From Simmondsia chinensis (lineage: Eukaryota > Streptophyta > Magnoliopsida > Caryophyllales > Simmondsiaceae): a DNA stretch of 64,000 nt. Position 1 is the first letter of the stretch; each line of letters opens with the position of its first letter. A program made the translations under genes and the position numbers. Where the stretch lies: assembly GCA_018398585.1 (NCBI GenBank), contig JAGTTD010000018.1, positions 4,099,501 to 4,163,500 of the forward strand. Reading direction: 5' to 3'. Of the stretch, positions 22,480-33,767 are shown piece by piece. The notes beneath the pieces are model-generated. The model was not told where the DNA came from. It did not search any database and saw only the letters and a program-made list of their open reading frames with translations.

Positions 22480-25400
22480 ATCTAAAAGACGATTTTATCA
22501 ATCAATCATGATTAATTCTGTGTTGGTTCTAGGTATTTATTGTGAAATTGTTGATTACTTTGGATCTGGTGGATTAATTCTATACTACAGATGTACATCT
22601 GAGTTATCAATTATCATACTACTTTTGTTTTTGATTTTACTCGTCTTCTATATTAGTCAGTGTAAAATCTCTTCTCTCTTAATATGAGTTACTTGCAAAT
22701 CTGAATAGCCCAGTTGAAGTAATGGAGATTTTGAGTGAGATATTGATACTACTTAAGCGAAATGTATGTGAGACATTTGTTTAGATATGTAAAATACGAT
22801 TTAGAAATGTGAGATATGGGAAAATGTGAGATCTTGGAATTCAGATATCGCATTTCGTATGTTGTGTGAATCGTTAACATTTGGAACTGTCGATTTGCTT
22901 AGATCTAGTTTGGGATACCTAATTTTTTGACGGAACTATGTGGTTAGATCCGTCCCTTTGCATCACAAATGACTCTTTTGATGATAAATTTTTATATTTC
23001 ATTATAGATCTGAAGTTTTGCAAACTTTATTTAAAAAAAAAAAGGAAAGGTGAAAATGGTGGGGAAATTACAAGGGAATGTGTTGAAATTAACAATAAGG
23101 AATGAAAAAAGGCCCATGTGAATTTAAGTAATGGATTTTATGATTTTATATTAATATCTGTGCTGATTATAGTGAATCATATTGGCTTGCAAAAGTCACA
23201 CAATCCACTTAGAAATTTAAAATTTTGAGCCACGTTGCTTGCTTAAGGTTCGAGTATTTTTCCTTATTGCCATGGGATTTTTGATATTATATAACAGAGA
23301 GAGTGTCCAGGGAAACAATACCTCCCTACCTCCAAATGGATAAGTTTTGACCCCATTATTCTTTAAAAAAAAATATTTAATGACAAATTACAAATTATCA
23401 ACAGAAGTAAGGCAAGTAATGCAAATGGCACCGGACCATATAAAAGCAAGCTAGCTCTATTATGGCATAAGCAGATCAGGCTAAATGTAAGAATTGCCTT
23501 CTAATCATAGCATAATCCCTTAAGGATTTTCCTGCATAAGTTATCATAGCTAAATGTAAGAATGCATTATTTTGGATTTCTAAAAGGACAATATGAATTA
23601 TGTTGATTTTAATCCAGTTAATATGAAATAATAATACTACACCTTAATAGAGGTATATGAAAGGTATGTTTGTGGAGTTGTGTGTGCCCTCATGCTAGAA
23701 TAAGATCCAAAGAGTGATATCAAAAATTTGATATAACCTTGGTCATATGATGCTGGTGCTACTGTTGTGTGGCTGACCATACTGTACAAAAATTAAATTG
23801 TGTGTTTTTCAATTTTTTCCGCAATTGTTGTTGTTAATACATGTTTAACGCTTGAGGTCGATTGTGAACTTGAGCCTTGAACCTAGAATTGGCCAACTCT
23901 TAGTTTAGGCATATTTAGTTGCACAATCTTTAACATGGTGTGTGGGTAGGGCATTGAATATATTGAGTTTTAACCATGAGATTAGACCATGTATGTGAGA
24001 ATTGGATTTTCTTGCATGTTTGAGTGACCTAAGTAAAATAAGTTGATTCTTGTAAAGGGCTAATAGGACCCATGAGTTCTTGAAAATATATGTGTGATTT
24101 GTGTATTAGTCTCCATGTTGATGTGACTTATGTATTTCCCATGGCTATGTTTGAAGCAAGTGCACATGTTGGTACATGTTGCTTGAAATGATGAAAAACA
24201 TGTTGTTTTAAGTGTTGAAACATGCCTCTTTCAAGCTGAATGTGCTGCTATAAGTTATTATGAGTTGTTAGCTGCTAAATTCTATGCAGTACTAAGTTAG
24301 TTCTTGCTGTAATATAGTGTCGTTGCTGTTTTTGGGCATTTTACTTTCATTTTAAAGCTAGGAGTTGGAAAAAACATGATATGTTTGAGTCATATGTGGA
24401 CTTGGTGTTGTCTTTGGAAACTATGATGCCCTTAGGGTCACTGCTTCATGCTTCTTTTTTAGTTTTGGGAAAAGGGTAAGGTATAGGTCATATGAGAACC
24501 TTGATTGATCATAGGCTTGGTACTTAGCCTGTGTCTAGATACCTTATTTGTGTTATTGTCATATGTTGTATGCTTATGTTTTTCATTTGGATGACATACT
24601 ATATAACCCTAGTGTTCACTTGATGAGGAGGAACGCTAAGGTGATTGATAGCATTGTGGTTTGATGAAAAACACAACATTCGTCCTATTATTTCATGTGT
24701 CAGTGGTAGACCTAGTCTAATTGAATTGTTGAGGTACTAGGGAAGTACTATGAATAAGGTTTACACTGTAATAAACTCTTTGTTGGGTTGAATGCCTGAT
24801 ATCAAAGAGAGATATTCTACTATTGACAATGTATTTAAACTCATTAATGAGTTACATTTTGTGACACCCCTCTAAAATATGCGTTGTTTAGTTGTCCTTA
24901 AAGGTTAAGTTGGCAGGTAAAAAAATTAAATGGCTTAGGAATGTAGTGTTAGACATTCTATTGTGGGGGTTGTGAGAGCACCTGAGAACCTATAAGATAT
25001 ATTGTGTGATTATAATCTTTCGTGATTATGGTGTTTTTGCCGATGGTTGCTAGTTATAGCTAGCTTATCGAAAATAATTATGGTGAAAATATTATTTTGG
25101 TGACTGTCCAAAGTCAATGTGAATAGCTTGATGATGTTAGAACTTGGGCTCGAGAGCCTTGCAGAGGCTTGGGTTGCCTTAAGTTAAATTGTAAAAGGCA
25201 TCCTATGAATTATGGTATCATGTACCTCTTTTTCTTGAGATCACCAAATTTGATACAACATTGGTAATACATAGACTACCCTTAATAATAATAATGCATG
25301 TACTTTAAGTACGATGAGAATGGGTATATGGTCTTTTGTGACCTAAAGTGGTGGTGATCCAATTGATTTGAGATGATAATGTTTCACTATTGTGATGAGA

Positions 25401-26703
25401 TGTGAAAGTGATAATTTGCTGTATATGTCTCTCGTGCCAACTATATATAAAATATGCATATGATATGTGTACTATGTGAGTACTTGGGATGGAGAAATGA
25501 TTTTATTATTTTGATATTTTCTCCACTATTGTGTTATATTGACTTTGTTGAAGTTAGCAGGCGATGGAGCTAGTTGTTTAATAGCTCGTTGCAGATACCT
25601 CAATGTGGGGTGAGAATAACTCATGATTGATGTTGGCAGTGGCCAACTCTAAAGTACCGCTTTGTTGTAATACAGTGTGAAATGCCATGTATGACGGTGA
25701 CCTTGATGCTTTATCCTAACCCATAGTCTGTAATGGGTGGTGTGGACACTGCACACTTGATGAGTTTGGCAAGAAGAGGCCTATTTGTCTCATGCACAGG
25801 ATCTTAAACGATCTACTCGAAAGAAAGTGATATCACTAAATTATGTAAGGCTTGAAAAGAACCTCGTGGATCCATTGATTGCTATATCGTAAAACGGTTG
25901 TGGAAACACTGAAGGGGACGGGACTAAAGTCTATACATGAATAAACTGTGATGTATCCAATCTGGTCTTAACATGTTCAATGTGAAAAGTTATAGTTTCA
26001 TTCAAGGAATGCATTGCGCTTTATGTTGTCCCTCCCTATGGTGTGACAGTGCGAAGACGGGTCCATAGCCATATGTTTGATAGTGTAAGCGAGGCTTGCA
26101 CTTAATGGACACTGTCTGTATGTTACCTGGGTTGAGGTTGAGCCCATATCCATATGTTTGGTGATGTGCGGTAACATACACTTGATGGGATCTACCTATG
26201 TAGGTGTGGGAAAACCGCCTATGAATATACAGGATGAGCGCATGGCCGATAATACGCACTGCAACACATGAGTTGTCGTTATGCTACCAAGGGAAAGGTT
26301 GAGCTTTAGCTCTTAATGGACCCATATCCATATGTTTTGTAGTGTGGGGTGACACACACTTGATGGGATCCACCTATGTAGGTGTGGGAGTCTGGCCGCT
26401 CCCTATGAAGGTTTAAGACTTGCCTTCTAGAGCGCCAATGAATATCTAGGACGAGCGCATGGCCAATAAATGCGCCAAACCACAGGAGTTGTCGAGATAT
26501 GGAGTTTGGTATGTGTCTAAGTGGAAGACTATACAACCCCTAGTGAGGTTCAAGATGAAAGTCACCTTGCAAGATGTTGGTCCTAAACTTGGGTTGCACT
26601 AGGTGACGATTCAAGTCGCGAGACATCGGCACTGAAAAACTGAACTCTCTTTGCCCAATCTATTCTTCTATGTTCTCTTCCCCTTATATCCTTTGTGGGG
26701 GAT
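22480..26703 (+). other. Non-coding internal region of the LARD
   Basis: No reading frame with recognisable similarity over 4.2 kb. About 26041-26500 holds three imperfect tandem units around CCATATGTTT (near 26069, 26151 and 26331) with shared words CTTGATGGGATC, CACCTATGTAGGTGTGG and GAGCGCATGGCC. Confidence 0.7.
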
Positions 26704-27664
26704 TGTTGGAAAAATGATACAAGCTAACTTTTAGTTTTTGAAAGTTGTGTCCCACATTTGAAAAATAGTGTGGATGATCCTTTTCTTAACGGGTACATTT
26801 ATTTTTCGAAAAATATTTTTCAAAACCGGTTACTAGTCTGTTACTCGTAACGGTTTAACGTCATTAAAATTGTGACCGTTGAAAATTCATTAATAATATA
26901 GCTGTTGCAATTTATTACATCCGTTATTTTACCGTTGAAGTTTATTACACCCAGTTTTAATACTTCTAACCTATTAATTTATATGGACCAAATGTCTCCC
27001 CACCAATTATAACCTTTGCCGGAATTCATTATTGTATTTTTTGACTTTGACTCACTTCTTCACCCATCGCTACTCTCTCTCCCATTATAAAATCCATACT
27101 TCTTTCACTCACTGCTACAATATACATCTAGTGGTGATTACAGAACGAACTTTGCCTATGAGAAATTGGGGCTGCGTCACAGGCAAGCTCCTCAAATCAT
27201 TCCCGACAACGTCTAAATCAATCTCTTCCTCGCTCTCTTTGTCTTCGTCCTCCTCTCAAAATTTGGGCAAAGTTCAAGGCACTCTTACCCGACAATTAAC
27301 GAGTGCACGTTAAGAGTCGGATCGCATTAATCCTGGAGGACAACCACCGGTTAGACTATGTGCACCGGAGCAGCGGCGAAATCGTCTTTTAGGACAGTGG
27401 CATTTACCACGGCTCGATATCATTGTTTAGTAAGATCTTTCTAATTACTCTTTCCTTCGTTGAATATTCTAATTGCTTTTCGGTATTGTAGCCTCTTTCC
27501 CCACTTTCGGTATTATTTTGATTACTATTTTTAAGATATTTTTTGCGGACATTAGTCGCTGTCGTTTTGCTACAATTCCATTGTTTTTCGTTACGTATTT
27601 TTACTCAAATATTTTGCTGAATTTTCATTGCGATTTTGTTGTTTTTCGCTATAATATTCTAACA
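26704..27664 (+). repeat. 3' LTR of the LARD
   Basis: 961 bp, the partner of 21515-22479. Ends ATATTCTAACA directly before the host TGGAA copy. Confidence 0.85.
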
Positions 27665-27736
27665 TGGAACAATCCGAATGCCATTTCGAAATTGGGACCA
27701 TCTTTGAAAATTGGACCTTTTGCTCTGCGCACTTGA

Positions 27737-28686
27737 GTTGAAGAGTAGGACATGGATCAGACTGATATTAATCAAGCTCTCCAAGCAGATAAGGTTATGA
27801 GCTCCTGAAATGCGAGAAGATGAGTCCTAGATAATTGTGTAAATGAGTTATGCTTGCTCTCATGAGGGCTCGTCATAAAGCTCCAAAGGCATAGGTTGTT
27901 TTGAGCTAGAGACGAGCTGAGCCCAAGCTAAAGAAGCTTGAGCTTAATAGCCTTGTGAGCCTAAAGAAGCCTAAACTGAGCCTATCTTGATTATTAGGTT
28001 AGGTATATGCCTAATTGAGCCAAATTTGAGCCTAAATAAACTAAGCTCAAGACTAAATGGGCCCAAATGAGCCAGAGTCATGTGAGCTTAATTCTAAGTT
28101 TATTAGGCCAGGTTTGAGCTTACCTGAGCCCATAATGAGCCAAGTCGAGCCGAGTTGAGCCCATGATGTCTGAGCTCAATCTTAAAGTAGTATCAAGCCG
28201 CCTCATTGTGCTTTGGCTCGGTGTGCCTATATACAATCCTAGTCCTATGCCCACAAGCTCAGGATCATATATATCCATCCTAGACTAGAACATGTGTGCA
28301 AAGCATCAAACACAAGAAGTTGCATAATGGACTCTAAAGTTGGCTATTATGTGATTTATTGTGTAATGGCCTCCATAATATATACATATGGTATCTGTTT
28401 TATTTTAATATAACATAAATGGACTTACGTGTTTGAAATTATTGAAAGAGGTACTACATTGATGATTCTATGGTCTTCTATTCATATTGTTGTTAGTATA
28501 TAGCTTAAAAGTAGCTTATGCTCCCGAGAAAAACCCTAAACACACGATTTGATTCCACAATAGTAATTATCCATCCTCTCTTTTGGCTTATTTAAGGAAT
28601 CGGGCAAATAGTTTCCAATAACCCATGCATCAGAAAGGACGAAGAACCATACTCTTAAAGACACATACGAAAAGTTTATGACTTAC
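27737..28686 (-). other. Intron 2 of the host gene with a GAGCC-type repeat
   Basis: Bounded by the donor ACTTAC (28681-28686, GTAAGT on the minus strand). 27895-28215 is dense in GAGCCTAA/GAGCTTGAG/AGCCGAGTTGAGCC, a member of the dispersed GGCTCG repeat family. No coding signal. Confidence 0.5.
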
Positions 28687-28821
28687 CAACAAAGGAAAAG
28701 CCATAGAGGATGCAAAAGAAAAGTTAGTAGGCTCATTAATATTCCTAAGGAATGGACATCGAATAATATCCTGGTTAGAAGGTAGAGACTCCTGAGCTAG
28801 ATCTCTGAAGACAAAATGCAT
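28687..28821 (-). CDS. Exon 2 of the host gene (putative start codon)
   Basis: The minus-strand ATG at 28821-28819 begins MHFVFRDLAQESLPSNQD, continues through a conserved-looking RCPFLRNINEPTNFSF block and reaches AFPLL at the strong donor TTG|GTAAGT. An internal acceptor-like TTCAG lies at 28805-28810, so the exon may instead begin at 28804 (118 bp, phase-consistent). The upstream pyrimidine stretch TATTTTTTTGGCTTCGGAG is another acceptor candidate. The reading frame has no stop. Confidence 0.6.
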
Positions 28822-29214
28822 GCCTCCGAAGCCAAAAAAATACCCGTTTGCAGAAACAAGATCAGCACATGTTCTCACAAATCATTGCGAAAAAGAGCAG
28901 TCAAATATATATGCCTTGTCACAATGTTATCAATAGATCAAATGGCAAGCCCTTCCTCCATTAGCAAGTAATTCTCACTATCTCGAACAATGTAAACAAC
29001 GAAAATCTTTGCATATATTTCCTTGTAATAATTCTGACATTTTGTTGGTTTACATGTACATCAAAAGTGAAAAAAAATAGAGGTGAATTTTTCAGTTATT
29101 AGAGAAATTTTAGAATAAAATATCATTTGAAAGTTGATCAGTGACAGATGGATTTGAGACAAATGAAGTTAGACTACCTCAATGTAACAAAAATCTACGC
29201 GGTTCTTTGTATCC

Positions 29215-29330
29215 ACAGTAAGTAAAAGGGGTTGGAGGTGAGGGGACTCAAACCTAGAACTTCTGGTCATACGACCTCAACGTTGTTAGTGTGTCTGCCA
29301 TTGGGCTAAGGTATCATTGGCTTATCAGTA
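29215..29330 (-). mobile_element. tRNA-derived SINE
   Basis: The minus strand has a pol III A box (TAGCCCAATGGCAG) and, about 40 bases later, a B box (GGTTTGAGTCCCC), the spacing of a tRNA-derived SINE head. Confidence 0.6.
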
Positions 29331-29756
29331 ATGCATCTATACTTACGCTCAAGCTTAAAGATCCAATAAGTATCTTCTATGCTCCCGCCAAAAAAAAAAG
29401 GGTAGTACAAATCCAACAGTATAAGTGTCAAGTACTCATAAACATAGTCATTGCCATCAGATAGGACACAACATAAATTTTTGGGATATAATTTCTATCA
29501 ACATATGTGCTAATAATCGTGATGTTAAAAAAATTGCATATTTATTATCCCAGAACCTGAAAGAGTTGATCAAAAAGAGAAGGAAGAAGAATTTAAATAG
29601 CTCCTGATACCCATGCTTCTTCAGTTCAAAATGTGGAATGAGGTACTGGGAACATTTCTATAGTAGGAATGGAGAACATAGTTCGTCGACCCATACAGAA
29701 GCACGTAAAGATAGGAACAATTTCGTTAATAAAAAGATGGAATCATGCAAAAAGAC

Positions 29757-29860
29757 TTCATTTTCTTTCTGAGAAATTTTATGTCCGATTGGTTGAAGGA
29801 AGACATTTTCTTTCCGAGAAATTTCATGTCCGATTGGTTGAAGGAAGACATTTTCTCTCC
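29757..29860 (+). repeat. Two-copy 51-bp tandem repeat
   Basis: ACATTTTCTTTCYGAGAAAT followed by TTYATGTCCGATTGGTTGAA occurs twice in succession with two or three differences. Confidence 0.8.
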
Positions 29861-30411
29861 AGAAAAGTTCCCTTCTCAAAATATTTGCAACAATAAAACT
29901 ATTTTAAAATTACTGTTTGTGTAACTAAGGAAAATGAATTCATCATATAAAACTATGTAAAATTCACCTTTGGCCAAGTTGAAACTGAAGTGAAATATAT
30001 AGAAAGAGATATTACGACAGAAAATGTTTTCCATTCTTTCAATGAAAATGTTTTCCCTTCTCCTTGAAGGAATGTTAGCTTCCTCTACATAGAGAAAAAT
30101 AAAATTCCATTTAAATAATTGTTGCTGCTCACTTATACAACAAAATGGCAGGAATCAAAACAAACAAGCCAAATCTATAAGAAACCCCTAAACCCTAAAC
30201 CACAAAGAAATGGTTTGTGTTTCCAATTTCCTTCAAAATTAGTTGAAAAGATATATGCTGAGCATGCCACAAACAACCTGAGAAGCTCAATTTTCAAAGA
30301 GTACAACTTCCTTGCCAACAAAAAGAACATTGAGCTATGTGCTTCCAATTGAGCATAATTTCCCAGCAATTATAGCATAATTACAAGAAACATACAATCA
30401 ATCAATCAATT

Positions 30412-30612
30412 GCCCTACTTATATGCTTATTTGCTCTCTTGATGCCAGGCTGCAAGGCGTCATTGCTGCCAACAAGCGTATCAAGTTGGGGGTTCTCGGA
30501 AACAACCTCCCTTCAAGGCAACCCCGAAAGGGGGAAGGATGCGTACATCCACCCCTCAGACCCTGCTGATGCGGGATCCCTTTGAAGCACTGGGCTGTTG
30601 TTGTTGTTGTTG
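30412..30612 (+). mobile_element. Short retroposon with (TTG)n tail
   Basis: GGTTCTCGGAAACAACCTCC, GGATGCGTACATCCACCCC and GCACTGGGCTGTTGTTGTTG are the hallmark 3' end shared with 44218-44597. The flanks both carry ATACAATCAATCAAT (30392-30406 and 30614-30628), a target duplication. It is 5'-truncated. Confidence 0.75.
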
Positions 30613-30984
30613 TATACAATCAATCAATTCTAACATCTATTACAAGAAGATTACATTCTACAGAAGCACAATATGATACCAATCAAGTTTTTACATACAT
30701 TCCTTGCATTAGGAGGTCAATTCAAATCCCCTAAAACAAGGAATAAACTTCAGCTTGCATAAGCTAAGATTTCATTCAAAATCAGAATGCCCAGTACATA
30801 GACACAGTCACAAGGGTAGAAAATAGAAGAAAATTTAGCTTTGACAAATGACCAACAACAATCTGAAGTCATATTCACCAAGATTGTGGTTGACATCCTT
30901 GAATATCACCATAATGAACCATGTTGAGAATTTCACATATTAGTGTAGTTAAATTGTTCCCATATCAAAGTTGTAAGAGAAAAG

Positions 30985-31075
30985 AGATTAATATATAAGC
31001 CTAGCAGGTTACTTCACCGAATGTCAATTAATTTTGGAATGAAACCCCACTTTAACTTATATATGAACTTCATAT
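30985..31075. repeat. Remnant related to the 21202-21385 solo LTR
   Basis: ATATAAGCCTAGCAGGTTAC, TTCACCGAATGTCAATTAA and GAATGAAACCCCAC match the reverse complement of the solo LTR with scattered differences. Confidence 0.5.
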
Positions 31076-31368
31076 ATGGCAATGGATCAAGTCTAAAGCC
31101 CGGTGAAATTTCATGAGGAACATGGGACCAAAGTGATAGAAAACCTATATACTTCCTAAAATTTTTGGAAAACTTATATATTGAAAATCCTAGCACAACA
31201 TCATATAATCAATGATCACAAAGGGCAACAATCATTGATATGGTCAATATAAGACGTGATTTTAGTATTACTCTTGTCCAAACACGCTTAACTTTAAAGT
31301 TCTCATGGAATCCAGAGCATTCGTCTGTCAATGTAAGAACATCATCTTAAAAACCCATCAAAGCATAC

Positions 31369-32444
31369 TAGGGGTGTTAATGAGCCGAGCCGAGCCCAAG
31401 CTTGGCAAGCTTGAGGCTCGGCTCGGCTCGGCTCGGCATACTCATAGTAGGCTTGAGGCTTGGCTCGAGCTTGCCAAGCCTGAAAGACACAGGCTCGAGC
31501 TCGGCTTGCCAAAAGCTCGGGCTAGGCTCAAGCTCGGTTCAAGGCTTGGCTCGATTCAGGGCTTGCTAAGCCTGTTCTCTTTTTTTTTTTTTTTTTTTTA
31601 ACTCTGTAGCTAGACCTGTTGGTTTCCTACTTCATTGCATATTATTAAAAAAAAAATCTTAGGAAATAAGATAATAAAAAAGCCATCCAAAAACAAAGCA
31701 AAAAAAAAAAAAAAAAGAAAAAAAAAGAAAGAAAAAATAGATTCTACTTTATATATAAAACAAAGCAAAATAAAACCAAGCTTAAAATAAACAAAATAAA
31801 AATAAAAATAATTACCCAAGTAACTCAATAATATACTAGGAAAAAAAAGAAATTAAATAAAAATTAGGGATTTACCCAAAAAGAAAAAACTATTGTGTGG
31901 CCCGTGTGTCGGTTGGTGGCTGGGGCAGTCCTTCGGTGGCTCGTGGTGGCGTGGCTAGGGCAGTCGGTTGGTGGCTCGTCGTGGCGTGGTGGCTTGTGGT
32001 GGCGTGGTGGCTCGTGGTGTGGTGTGGTGTGGCGTAGGGTTAGGTGAAGGAGAAGGGGAGAGAGAGTGAGGGAGGAGGGGAGACGTGAAAAGGGGAGGAG
32101 GAGAGGAAAAAAAAAAGGGAATGGGGTGTATTATATTATTTGTTATATAAATTATAATATAAATAAAATAAAATAAAACACATACATTATTTATTTGGAG
32201 ATCAGTTGGTTAAGAGTCTCATTTGTAATATGTAAAGTCTTGGGTTCGAATCCTACCATCCACTATAAGTCAATTTTTTTTTAAACAAGCCTGTTAGGCT
32301 CGCGAGCCTGGCAAGCCCGAGCCTTGGAGGCTAGCCGAGCCGGCTCGGCTCGGGCTTGGGCTTGTGGTGAGCTGAGCTTTTCGAGCTCCTGCGGAGCTGG
32401 CTCGCGAGCCCTTGCCAAGCCGGCTTGGCTCACGAACACCCCTA
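31369..32444. mobile_element. hAT-like MITE with GGCTCG-rich ends
   Basis: Ends TAGGGGTGTTAATGAGCCGA and ...TTGGCTCACGAACACCCCTA are inverted repeats. The flanks CATACTA and CATAGTA suggest a decayed 7-8-bp target duplication. Inside are a GTGGC-type minisatellite (31915-32035), a GA-rich tract (32040-32130) and a SINE. No transposase is encoded. Confidence 0.65.
32213..32284 (+). mobile_element. tRNA-derived SINE inside the MITE
   Basis: A-box-like AGTTGGTTAAGAG and a near-perfect B box GGTTCGAATCC (about 32251-32261), followed within about 20 bases by a T run. Confidence 0.65.
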
Positions 32445-32814
32445 CATAGTACAACTAAGCAAAACCTAGTTCAATAATAGCAGATTAATCAAACAACTAT
32501 ACAAATCAGAGAAATTAGAGAAAATAATGAATCAGAACTATAATTAGCATAAAGGAGGTTAGGGTAATTGAAGAAACCCCCCCCCCCCCTACATTATCAC
32601 CAAATCAATCCGAAACAAACCAAATCAACAAAGTCAAAGTGTTACAAGAAAAATAAATTAATCACATGTCATGCAATTAAATATTATTAAGTTATGTAGT
32701 TTTATTTTAGTGATAATCTAGATAATTTTCCCTTTTATTACGTAATTAAAGTACTAGCTACTGGTCCTCTCCTCCAATTTCTATAAAAAGGGCAATAGGG
32801 TTGTAACAAAGGAT

Positions 32815-33052
32815 GCGAAATGAATAATCAAAGTTGAGTCCTTTCTCTCCCTCTCTCAATTCTACTCTATTATTCTAGGCTTATATATCTAGTTTGGGCA
32901 CGTATCACTATATCACAAAGCTGCAAATTTCACACAATTCAGGCCAAAAAGACCCATGAACTAAAATAGACGACAAAATTTGCAATGAAGGATGTGAATT
33001 GAATGATCAAAGGTGAACTCTCTCTCTCCCTCTTTCAATTCTACTGTATCCC

Positions 33053-33093
<41 letters not shown>

Positions 33094-33200
33094 TTCTGCA
33101 ATCAACCCTATCTAAGCTTCAAAGAGAGCAATCCAGCCACCCTTCCCGGTCTTAATTGTATCACAAAGCCACTAATTTCGCATAATTGAGGCCAAAATCA
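32815..33200. repeat. Local tandem duplication of about 180-220 bp with a 37-base C tract
   Basis: The unit GGATGYGAAWTGAATRATCA, TCTCTCCCTCTYTCAATTCTAC and later TATCACAAAGC, CATAATTGAGGCC, GACGACAAAAT occurs twice (about 32815-32986 and 32987-33224). The second copy carries an uninterrupted C run at 33054-33090. It lies just inside intron 1 of the host gene. Confidence 0.75.
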
Positions 33201-33234
33201 CCAAAGACGAGAAATAGACGACAAAATCGAGTAC

Positions 33235-33450
33235 CTGAACGTTCAAATCAAAACCCTAAGATGAAGCGAAAAGGGGAAATGGGAATCAAAGGGAAGGAAG
33301 GATAATAAGGGGGTTAGGCGAGACTTGAAAGAGAAGAAAAGAGGGGGGAGAGAGAGAGAGAGAGAGTGCGAGAGAGAGATATGGAAGAGGGGGTGGGTGT
33401 GCTGCCCACACGACGAATTTGCTGTAAGAAATCCCAAACAAATGGGCACA
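33235..33450 (-). other. Probable 5' UTR exon and leader of the host gene
   Basis: On the minus strand, a CT repeat (CTCTCTCTCTCTCTCTCCCC) leads into pyrimidine-rich sequence and TTAGGGTTTTGATTTGAACG ending at CAG|GTACTC. This is the usual look of a plant first non-coding exon and its donor. There is no ATG in the exon. No clear TATA box lies upstream. Assignment to the exon 2/3 gene is inferred from strand and order only. Confidence 0.45.
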
Positions 33451-33767
33451 GGTCAATCATTTAGCTCGCTGCTTGGTCCAATTTCATGAATTGTTCATTC
33501 CCCACTGTCCAAATTAGGGGTGTATTCCGGGTTGAGGCTCGGTTCATTTGCATTAGGCATGGTTTGGACTCGACTCATTAAAGGCTCGGGCTTAGCTCGG
33601 CTCGGTTGAGCTCGATCTAAGCTTGGCGAGCTTTGAATTAAATTTGTGATAGGCTCAACTTAGGCTCGTTTGGGCTCGGCCTTGTCTTGGTGAGGCTCAA
33701 ATATGGCTCGATTGGACATATTTAAGCTAATATATTATAGGGAAAAATATAGAAAGGCCCCCTAAAC

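Larger units (their letters stand above)
21515..27664 (+). mobile_element. LARD-like non-coding LTR retrotransposon, 6150 bp
   Basis: Two long LTRs (965 and 961 bp) start TGTTGGAAAAATG and end ATATTCTAACA, flanked by exact TGGAA copies (21510-21514, 27665-27669). A polypurine tract (GTGGGGGAT) precedes the 3' LTR, so the element is on the plus strand. The 4.2-kb internal region has no gag, pol or env signature on either strand, as in large retrotransposon derivatives, which depend on an autonomous partner. The primer site after the 5' LTR (ATCTAAAAGACG) is not the common iMet type. The element interrupts the host exon. Confidence 0.85.
21092..27736 (-). pseudogene. Exon 3 of the host gene, split into three pieces
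   Basis: Reading leftwards on the minus strand: 27736-27665 encodes VRRAKGPIFKDGPNFEMAF. The LARD interrupts at codon 'H' with target TTCCA. 21514-21386 encodes HGRDGVVPLSRRSYMPKES and runs to AATIGFS, where the solo LTR interrupts with target TTTCG. 21201-21092 encodes GPFGAEGSFSFDPFSNKW and a KSKSSKKESSSH end. No stop or frameshift occurs in this frame. A second frame is also open, so the frame was chosen by its composition and by remembered homologues. The expected splice acceptor at the right edge is odd: the base pair before GTGCGC is AA, not AG. Confidence 0.6.
28822..33234 (-). other. Intron 1 of the host gene, repeat-filled
   Basis: Ends at donor GTACTC (minus strand, 33234). It contains a SINE (29215-29330), a two-copy 51-bp tandem repeat (29757-29860), a TTG-tailed retroposon (30412-30612), a fragment related to the solo LTR (30985-31075), a hAT-like MITE (31369-32444) and a local duplication with a C tract (32815-33200). 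The remaining AT-rich sequence has no gene on either strand. Confidence 0.5.
21092..33450 (-). pseudogene. Host gene remnant, uncharacterised plant protein, exon disrupted by two LTR insertions
   Basis: A minus-strand gene model of three exons. Exon 1 (33450-33235) looks like a 5' UTR with a CT-repeat leader and donor CAG|GTACTC. Exon 2 (28821-28687) starts MHFVFRDLAQE, contains IIRCPFLRNINEPTNFSF and ends at donor TTG|GTAAGT. Exon 3 is in three pieces (27736-27665, 21514-21386, 21201-21092), separated by a LARD and a solo LTR. With both inserts and one target copy each removed, the frame is open for about 100 codons (KGPIFKDGPNFEMAF, HGRDGVVPLS, then a Ser/Lys-rich end) to donor CAT|GTAATA. 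I recall similar unnamed plant proteins but cannot name the family or a function. Downstream exons were not found. Intron 1 (about 4.4 kb) and intron 2 are packed with small repeats. Linking exon 1 to this gene is inference. Confidence 0.6.

Noticed and set aside
29425..29607. 60-codon plus-strand frame with a Lys-rich end
   Set aside because: Short, low complexity at the end, and no support from neighbours.
30119..30352. 77-codon plus-strand open frame in intron 1
   Set aside because: No domain, no splice context, and composition is like the surrounding intron.
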